Shown: in pieces, positions 59,121-64,000 of the stretch
Layout: every line of letters starts with the position of its first letter
Numbering within the stretch: the first letter of the stretch is position 1
Translations under genes and position numbers: made by a program
The notes under the pieces: model-generated
What the model was told of the DNA's origin: nothing
The model's input: only the letters and a program-made list of their open reading frames with translations
The model's database searches: none
Assembly (NCBI RefSeq): GCF_027596085.1
Contig: NC_072458.1
Span: forward strand, 1,932,001-1,996,000
Origin: Anoplopoma fimbria
Lineage: Eukaryota > Chordata > Actinopteri > Perciformes > Anoplopomatidae
Reading direction: 5' to 3'
Length of the DNA: 64,000 nucleotides

Positions 59121-60590
59121 CAACAAAAATGTATCAAATGACAATTAAAAAAAAACAATGTCTAAGAAACACGACTCCAAATAAATGATGCTCTGTGTCT
59201 GCTGGTTTTTGAAAATAAACAACTGCTTGCTAACAAGTTTGTGATATAACCTTAAACAATGTTGTTATAATTTTTTTTGTTGCCCCCCAGGTGGCAAAAA
59301 AACCCCAGCAATTGCAGGTTTAAGGAAACCTTTTGGCACAACTACAGAAATGAAACGTGCTAAACATAAGACCCAATAAGAGTGATTAATTGACCCATTA
59401 TATTAGAAACATGAATAATTATTTATCTTCAAAACTATACCCACACACAAATCTTCAACATAAATCAACACGCAGCCTGCTTTCATCTTAAACTATAGGC
59501 CTAAAGTTCAGCATCTGTGTTCAAAATCATAAAAAACTCAAAGAGGCTCATTGAGTAATAAGTGGGAGATATGATATGTAAATGGAAAATTCCCTGGTGT
59601 GATGCTAGCAGATAGATGGTACGTGTGTTCGTGGATTGCATGATTGCATGTTAGTAATGTGCATGTGTGGCACATACTCTATTTATATATACATGTGTGC
59701 GTGTGTCCGTGTGGGTTTGCTTGCTTCCATGTGGGTTCAATGCCCCAGTTACAAATCCCAAACTCAGATTCTTGAGATGCTCGTTCCCCTCTGGCTGCTT
59801 CAGTGTCATGCTATGGCGTGACATGACTTCAAGGCATGAATGTTCACCGTGCCAAAGTATAGACTGGTCATAGCTAGAGAGAGATCTGTATCTCCTTTAA
59901 TCTACCACACTTCTAAGCTCAAACGAAACCAGATTAAGTTTTCTGAGCAGTCACACATGAGATGAAACCGAAGTCAAAGGCTTCAGCTCTCAGTGTCTTT
60001 GTTTCATTTTTTACTGTATGATGAATAGCCGCTGTTGTGTTGCACTGTGTGTGCATCTGTTCTTACGTGGTGTATGTATAGATGTTTGCATGCATCCACT
60101 CTCCCTTCTGAAGCGTCCTCTTCCCCGCTGTTGTAACAGTTGCTCTCTCCTATCAACCATTGTTGGTCAGAAAACCACCACACATGTTCCCATTCCCAGT
60201 GTAGGAGGCTTACGGAGCCTCACACGCTCTTCATTCATATTTTCATACCATGAATCTAGTATTATGCTGATTTCAGTCTACCATCCTGCTGTATTCTGGG
60301 ACCTGTGGGGGTCCTGGAGGTACCAGGGGGTCCCCTCTCCCACTCACTCTCACCAAGAGCAGATGGTCATGGCTGGGCTGGGCAGCGTGACTGGGCCCCT
60401 ATTGTCTCTGGATGTAGCGTAGCCTCCTAGCCCAGATGGCATTTGTACCTTTTGTGTCCATGCTGACTTTCTGCAGAGTGAGACAGTGAATGCTGTCTGC
60501 TCCGGTGGGTGGTAGCCCTCTGCTCGCTTTCATTAGCTTCTCTCTCTCTCTCTGACTCTTTGTCTCTTACTCTCTTGTTTCTCAATGTGT
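59121..60590. other. Gene desert segment
   Basis: No supported gene. A weak CTCF-like GCCCCCCAGGTGGCA is at 59282-59296. Confidence 0.45.
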
Positions 60591-60591
60591 C

Positions 60592-60665
60592 AATTCAGTT
60601 CACTTCAAATGGACTTTATTGGCATAAAGGTTTAGAAAAATCGTTGCCAAAGCAAAATAAACATA
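60592..60665. mobile_element. Dispersed fish repeat fragment
   Basis: aatggactttattggcataa and cgttgccaaagca match a phrase recalled from many fish genomic repeats. Limits are approximate. Confidence 0.4.
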
Positions 60666-61268
60666 TAAATAACTGTTGACTCAAGAGCCCAGTTTATACC
60701 CATATTTGACAAAAAATATTTGGACATTAAAACTAAGAATGTGGACGGGGCCTCGGAAGGCTTTCCACAAAATGTTGGAGGCTGGTTGCGTCATTTCTGC
60801 AACAAGAACATTAGGGAGAACGGGGAGTCCAATTCACCCCAAAGGTGTTGGATAGGGGTTTTATTTCATGGCTCTGCGCAGCCAAGTCCAGTTCTTAAGT
60901 TAAATTTAACCTTTATCCGTGGCAATCTGTATCATTGTCATGTTGAAACAGGAAAGGGCCTTCTTTAAACTGTTGGCACAGAGCTGCAAACATATGAAAT
61001 ATCATTGTTTACTGTACCGTTGCAATTTTCTCATAACTGGAATTAAGGGGTCGGGCCCAAATCTTGACAAACAGCTTCTGACCTAAAGTACACAACTACT
61101 TGAACAGGGGTGCCAGCATACATTTGACCATATGTATATATAAATATCAGGGTACAGGTTGGCTGATTAGTCACAAGATTGTAGTAGAGATCTTATAGTT
61201 TTATTTTCATATTCTGTGTACATTTTTAATATTTGTATTAATTATAAAAAATAAGTTTGCTGTTTAAA

Positions 61269-61271
<3 letters not shown>

Positions 61272-61319
<48 letters not shown>
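61272..61319. repeat. (TA)n microsatellite
   Basis: AT dinucleotide tract of about 48 bp with one TTT interruption. Confidence 0.93.
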
Positions 61320-62227
<908 letters not shown>

Positions 62228-62357
62228 CACACATGTCTCTTGCTTGCCGGTTTGGCTGTTTGTTCAAATATTCTGAGAGCAAAAGAGGATTTAGGTGGTG
62301 AAGGCACTGGGAGATTATAGCGATGATCTGACTATGTAGGTATCTGACGGCTCAAAT

Positions 62358-62459
<102 letters not shown>

Positions 62460-62633
62460 CTCCCTCATGTGTCATCTTCACCAAACCGCAAAAAGTCACA
62501 TCAGTGTACCACCTCGCTGCTCTGCTAATTTCCATGTAACTGTAATTTACTGCTCAGATCAAGTCAGATGTCTAATGAATATACACATCTTTGCTAATAC
62601 AGAACTTGGATGAACCTTTTCCCCCCTTACCCC

Positions 62634-62641
62634 CACACACA

Positions 62642-62719
<78 letters not shown>
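62634..62719. repeat. (CA)n microsatellite
   Basis: CA tract of about 86 bp, with interruptions near both ends. Confidence 0.95.
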
Positions 62720-63263
62720 AATCACAGTTAGCATGCGCCAGCCTTGTCTTAGGGAGACATCAGTCCTGCCCTCGGGGGCCTCCAAAGCACAGTGCCAGGC
62801 TTTCGGAGCGTTGGCTAAATCCCCTTCAGAGACAGTCAGCCTGGCTGCCTGGCAGACTGTCACTTCAGCAGACTGTATTTACAGAAACCTCTGGAAGAAA
62901 AGGATCTGATTACCCAGAAGAATATATACAACGCATCAATCAGCAGGGAGGAAGAGAGAGACATCGAGAGACAGAAGGAAAGAGAGCGAAAGTGGAGAAT
63001 GGTCCAATGCTGTGGTTTTATTGGTGCTCTTAAACCTCTACACACCCGAATGTGTGCATTCAAGCACACACACACGGGCACACACGGACACACACACATG
63101 GACACACACACAGTGTTTTTCTGGCAGAGGATGTGGGTCCAGAGAGCAGTCTGGTGTTTCGGTTTCAATCTTACCCTCAGCCCAGATCAAGTACACCAGC
63201 CGGCAACTAAAGATGATGTCACTATACCACAGCTGTCCCCGACACTCAGCGCTGCACTAGACA

Positions 63264-63300
63264 GTGTGTGCGTGTGTGTGTGTGGGTGTGTGTGTGTGTG
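63264..63300. repeat. (GT)n microsatellite, interrupted
   Basis: 37-bp GT-rich tract with C and G interruptions. Confidence 0.85.
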
Positions 63301-63433
63301 AAAGGCTCTGCTGAGGTCAAATAGGACTCTCCCTGTCTCCCTCTCTTTAATTCTGTCTTCTTTCAAAACTCTGGGGATCTACAGGCTGTGCTGAAAGCTA
63401 TGGTCCAGATCAAGTTTCCTGTGTGAGTATCAA

Positions 63434-63439
63434 ACACAC

Positions 63440-63526
<87 letters not shown>

Positions 63527-63528
63527 AC
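63434..63528. repeat. (CA)n microsatellite
   Basis: CA tract of about 95 bp. A shorter CA-rich stretch follows at 63680-63726. Confidence 0.96.
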
Positions 63529-64000
63529 GCACATTTTGTACACTCCAATTCTAGCTGCCGGGAATGGCACATGGAGAGTGGGAAAGGGAGGGGAAATGAG
63601 GCGAAAGTAGGGATGCTTTTACAGGAGAACCATCACAAGCCATCAGAGGTTAACAGTATCTTATTCACACGTAACGGGCCACACATACACACACACACAC
63701 GTACACACACACACAAACACACACACTGAATAGCTTTTGCATATATTAAAATAGAGAGAAACTTAATATGTACAGTATCGTACTTGAGTGCTGTACTCAT
63801 TGTTCTGTTTTTTCCAAACGTTATTCTTTTCCTCCCTTGTTTCAAAGTATATACTTGCTTTTATCATTAAAAGAAATGGCTTAATGATTTTCAATAAGAT
63901 CAATGTGATGAATTAGACAAATGAGTCACTATTACATTTAAAAAACATTTAACTTTTCTAGCGTCTGTATACCACGCAAAAACAATTGTGATGGATTAGT

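Overview
The window looks like teleost (probably percomorph) genomic DNA. The reasons are three vertebrate genes with fish-like introns, very many long (CA)n/(GT)n microsatellites, and several dispersed repeats familiar from fish genomes. No bacterial, viral, CRISPR or operon-like structure was found, and no tRNA or rRNA gene was recognised. All calls were made by eye; no database was searched.

Layout. 1-7.05 kb is gene-free, with long CA/GT tracts and purine/pyrimidine-rich DNA. 7.05-10.4 kb holds snx10 on the minus strand (five firm coding exons, one less certain first coding exon, a probable non-coding exon 1). 10.4-15.25 kb is intergenic, with a decayed DNA-transposon piece and a 5'-truncated, internally deleted non-LTR retrotransposon (13147-14998) flanked by a perfect 12-bp target-site duplication. 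15.25-17.8 kb is cbx3 (HP1-gamma), minus strand, four coding exons plus a non-coding exon 1. 17.9-18.3 kb has a perfect hairpin and a dispersed repeat. 19.6-24.8 kb is nfe2l3 (CNC-bZIP transcription factor NRF3), minus strand, five coding exons, with a CCAAT-rich upstream region at 24.9-25.05 kb. 25-64 kb is a gene desert: no exon could be supported. It holds transposon relics, about a dozen long dinucleotide tracts, two promoter-like sequences without a visible gene (28.3 and 29.5 kb), one near-consensus CTCF-like site (30.03 kb) and a striking 10-bp-phased array of homeodomain-type TAATTG motifs (42.27-42.33 kb).

The genes. The order snx10 - cbx3 - nfe2l3, all in the same orientation, matches human 7p15 (SNX10 - CBX3 - HNRNPA2B1 - NFE2L3), next to the HOXA region. 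That supports the orthology, as opposed to the SNX11/CBX1/NFE2L1 paralogous block. HNRNPA2B1, which in mammals shares a bidirectional promoter with CBX3, is not visible here. The genes are neighbours by ancestry and not a functional pathway: SNX10 acts in endosomal traffic, CBX3 in heterochromatin and transcription, NFE2L3 in stress and proteostasis transcription.

The most unusual items are the 10-bp homeodomain-motif array, the orphan promoter-like elements, the inferred GC-AG intron of nfe2l3 and the missing hnrnpa2b1. No clearly new biological system was found.
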